NCBI GenBank assembly: GCA_965146665.1
Contig: CBCTHE010000017.1
Span: forward strand, 1 to 64,000
Direction: 5' to 3'
Origin: Ructibacterium sp965146665
GTDB taxonomy: Bacteria; Bacillota; Clostridia; Monoglobales; Monoglobaceae
DNA: 64,000 nucleotides
Both the position numbers and the translations under genes were made by a program. Below, in pieces: positions 61,634 to 64,000 of the stretch (position 1 is its first letter; each line of letters begins with the position of its first letter). Under the pieces are notes generated by a model. That model saw nothing but the letters and a program-made list of their open reading frames with translations. It was not told where the DNA came from and searched no databases.

Positions 61634-62677
61634 ATGAAAAAGCAAATGATAGGTATAGGGATCGCAGCGGTGCTGGTGATAGGTACAGCGGGAGCGTTCG
61701 CCAGCGGAGCGGTTCAGAAAATCGGGAAGCTGATTCAGGAGCAGTTTGCGGAGCCGGCCCCCTATGCGATAGCTGAACTGCCGGATGTTCAAAGTGAAAA
61801 CCAACAGCGCCGCGAGGTTATTGCCCAGCGGCTCAGCCAACAAGAGAACGCGGAAACAATGAGTCTTTATGACCAAATGATTCAGGCGCTGGAGGCGACG
61901 GTTGAAAATCCCAATACATATAACGATATCATATATAACTATGAGTATTTAAAGCAGGTTTACCATATGGAACCTGATGAAATGGACTACATAGCAAATC
62001 TGATCATTCAGGGATACGATCCAATGACAGTTATGGATATCTGTTATTTTTGGCAGGACACCAATGAAGAAATCAGTATTATAGAACAAATCTATGAATA
62101 CAAGTATCTTCGCGGTATGACCTGGATAGAGAATGCGTTTAACTGTGTGACAAATGACAAATGTGGTGTGCTGACGGAAGAGGATGTAGAAAACTATGCA
62201 AAACAGGGAGTGACCTTGGATGATATATCGGCTGCAAACAAGCTCTGCCGCAAAGGTGTGCTGACAATTCAGGAAATTTTGGAACAGCATCAGGCAGGTA
62301 AAACATTTGCTGAAATTGCCGCATATGTCAACGGGATCTCACTAGAACAGCTCCCGGTTCAGGCTATTGCCCCAGCCGCTGTACAAACAGTGTCTGACGC
62401 GAATGCCGGGGAAATAAAACAGGAGGCAAGCGAAGAACCTATTCCGCTTGAGGATGTGATTCTTGCGGGCCAGCTGTCAACAATTACCCAGAAACCGCTG
62501 GCAGATTATTATGAAATGGCGCTGGAAGACCAAAATTTAGAGGAAATAGCCGCTGAGCAGGAACGCGCATTCTGCCGAAGTATCGTGTCAGAATTGCGGG
62601 CAAAGGGAATCTATAAGGATTTAACCCGGGAGGAAAGTGAATTTTATGATGCAAAGGGGGAAAACGAGAATGTATAA
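61634..62677 (+). CDS. secreted helical-repeat protein, partner of RHS protein
   Basis: The 347-residue protein starts at an ATG behind AAGGAGG. It has a signal peptide (about 1-24) and a mature part that is almost all alpha-helical and acidic. Two stretches (about 110-175 and 185-240) repeat a pattern of short helices in which acidic and aromatic residues alternate, including GVTLDDISAANKLCRKGV and GKTFAEIAAYV, reminiscent of helical repeat proteins encoded before RHS genes in Gram-positive bacteria. Its last eight bases overlap the start of the RHS gene, so the two are likely translated together. A chaperone or delivery role for the RHS protein is inference; no named family is claimed. Confidence 0.7.
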   Translation: MKKQMIGIGIAAVLVIGTAGAFASGAVQKIGKLIQEQFAEPAPYAIAELPDVQSENQQRREVIAQRLSQQENAETMSLYDQMIQALEATVENPNTYNDIIYNYEYLKQVYHMEPDEMDYIANLIIQGYDPMTVMDICYFWQDTNEEISIIEQIYEYKYLRGMTWIENAFNCVTNDKCGVLTEEDVENYAKQGVTLDDISAANKLCRKGVLTIQEILEQHQAGKTFAEIAAYVNGISLEQLPVQAIAPAAVQTVSDANAGEIKQEASEEPIPLEDVILAGQLSTITQKPLADYYEMALEDQNLEEIAAEQERAFCRSIVSELRAKGIYKDLTREESEFYDAKGENENV

Positions 62678-64000
62678 CTGGATAAACAAGCTGAGCAAAG
62701 CACTGATGGCCGCAGGCCTCATTATCCTCGGAAGCATCAGTGTACATGCGGCATCCTCTGACGCAATTATGAATCAAACAATGGTGAACGCCGCCCTGTC
62801 GCGTTATGGCGCTGCCTATGAATCTCCATTTGTGGTTCCGCCCAGTGGGGTAGACCCCTCCACCGGTGCGGTTACGGGACGTACACTTGAATTGTCACTG
62901 CCGGGTAAAAATGGTCTGGATTTGAATTTGTACAGGGATTATAACAGCTATGACGCGTTTAATGCATATTGTATGTATATAAACACGGGCCGTTCAAAGT
63001 ATGTATATGGTATTGCAGTTCCATATACTGGATACATAGATGGTACACATCGGACGGTATATGTTATGTATCCGCGCGAAGAGGACATAGAAGCCAGTAT
63101 ACAAACGCAGATCAGCCGCCTGCAATCACCAGATACAGATATATATGGTCAAGAATACTTTGAACGAACAGCCCTATCTGAAGGAACTGAAGTGAACCTG
63201 ACCTGGGATAAGTCACAGAAGCCGGTTCACATCGAGCTTTATGGCGATTACATTCGGCGGACGGCTAACAACAGTGCGGATGTTGAAATTGCTGACGGAT
63301 GGAATATCTATATTCCATCGATATCGGAAATGTTTTCAAGCTGCTCTAAAGATAATTACAAAGTCGAAATCGAAACAGCGTCTGGAACAAAGACGCTAAC
63401 CTATACCACCTTTTTCTATGAAGTCACAGCAGAAATGGGGATGGAAGACGGCAGTAAGGAAACGATAAAGTATAAATATTTTGTTTCCAATGAAGATAAT
63501 ATTGTTCATTGGCAGAGCATGTATGTTGTCAGCGGAGTCAGCGAATATGATGTGCATATTGAGGAAGATGGGGTTGTTGAGGATCCGCGTGGATTTCAGT
63601 ACAATTTTAAGATTACAGATCAAGAGGGGAAAACATATTATTATTACCTTCCAAACCCAGTTGACACCGCGGAGGGTTCTATCGCAGCGGTTGGGAACCG
63701 GTTCGGAGATGTGATTCTATATGACCACTTGATCAATGGTGAATTTGACCGAAATAGCTGGCGGATCATTGATACCTATGGCAGAACAATATTGGTGAGA
63801 CCCGGCGGAATTACAGTAAACGCCGGGGAGCTCACAAAACAGATTGACTATCGAACCAGTATCCAGAGAGACGAAGTGAATAATGTTTCCGGAGGCTATG
63901 AAACCTTTGATACCCATTGCTTGGAGGTTATCGAATACAGCGGGAATCATGCCGGCGGCGCAGAAATAAAAACTACATATAAGTCGAAAAATAAGACACT
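62670..64000 (+). CDS. RHS-type secreted protein (3' partial)
   Basis: ATG at 62670 behind AAAGGGGG, overlapping the previous gene by eight bases. The frame stays open to the end of the window (443 codons). It has a signal peptide (about 1-28) and then VDPSTGAVTG, LSLPGKNGLDLNLYRDYNS, the N-terminal signature of RHS/YD-repeat proteins, followed by a beta-rich region. YD repeats themselves and the C-terminus lie beyond the window. Full-length RHS proteins are often polymorphic toxins with a variable toxic tip and an immunity gene behind them; whether that holds here cannot be seen. The codon use is more AT-rich than in modules A and B. Confidence 0.8.
   Translation, partial: MYNWINKLSKALMAAGLIILGSISVHAASSDAIMNQTMVNAALSRYGAAYESPFVVPPSGVDPSTGAVTGRTLELSLPGKNGLDLNLYRDYNSYDAFNAYCMYINTGRSKYVYGIAVPYTGYIDGTHRTVYVMYPREEDIEASIQTQISRLQSPDTDIYGQEYFERTALSEGTEVNLTWDKSQKPVHIELYGDYIRRTANNSADVEIADGWNIYIPSISEMFSSCSKDNYKVEIETASGTKTLTYTTFFYEVTAEMGMEDGSKETIKYKYFVSNEDNIVHWQSMYVVSGVSEYDVHIEEDGVVEDPRGFQYNFKITDQEGKTYYYYLPNPVDTAEGSIAAVGNRFGDVILYDHLINGEFDRNSWRIIDTYGRTILVRPGGITVNAGELTKQIDYRTSIQRDEVNNVSGGYETFDTHCLEVIEYSGNHAGGAEIKTTYKSKNKT

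Noticed and set aside
61949..62290. Minus-strand frame opposite the helical secreted protein
   Set aside because: Antisense to a gene with signal peptide, ribosome site and operon context; no motif of its own.

Overview
The window reads as a chromosomal segment of an anaerobic, Gram-positive Bacillota, probably a member of Clostridia. The signs are Shine-Dalgarno sequences close to AGGAGG, some GTG and TTG starts, lipobox solute-binding proteins with LplB/YtcP-type permeases and no dedicated ATPase, membrane-anchored AraC regulators, and many proteins held at the cell surface by S-layer homology (SLH) domains. There is no rRNA or tRNA gene, so the genus cannot be named. Bases 1-48.8 kb look GC-rich and uniform. 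From about 48.8 kb the sequence becomes visibly more AT-rich and more mosaic.

1-7.4 kb: the 3' part of an SLH-anchored discoidin-like protein, a DUF4832-type glycoside-hydrolase-like surface protein and a cytoplasmic GH20 hexosaminidase. 7.5-23.5 kb (module A): sugar-binding lipoprotein, two permeases, a secreted two-repeat protein, an SLH protein, an SLH-bearing protein of unknown family ('SLH-X'), a secreted PL8 polysaccharide lyase, a cytoplasmic GH88 unsaturated glucuronyl hydrolase and a membrane AraC regulator. 23.6-25.2 kb: a broken composite gene and an iron-type alcohol dehydrogenase. 25.2-34.8 kb (minus strand): a membrane AraC regulator, a GH123/DUF4091 hexosaminidase-like enzyme and a very large secreted metallophosphoesterase. 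35.2-48.8 kb (module B, divergent from that regulator): two permeases, a sugar-binding lipoprotein, an SLH adhesin, a second SLH-X protein and an SLH-anchored heparinase II/III-like lyase preceded by a possible structured RNA.

Together PL8, GH88, GH20, GH123 and the heparinase-like lyase point to breakdown of uronic-acid and N-acetylhexosamine polymers (glycosaminoglycans or similar). Lyases cut outside the cell, the ABC importers take up the unsaturated oligosaccharides, and cytoplasmic GH88, GH20 and GH123 finish them. The two modules repeat the same order: transporter, SLH adhesin, SLH-X, lyase. This looks like a Gram-positive, S-layer-anchored counterpart of a polysaccharide utilization locus, and it is the most interesting system in the window.

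48.8-58.1 kb holds a 2954-residue SLH-anchored adhesin with InlB-type repeats. 58.1-60.9 kb is a graveyard: remnants of a serine recombinase, an IS256-family transposase and a type III restriction subunit, followed by an intact small HTH regulator. 61.2-64 kb starts a new operon: promoter, attenuator-like leader, a 50-residue secreted peptide, a 347-residue secreted helical protein, and the 5' part of an RHS-type secreted protein that runs off the window.
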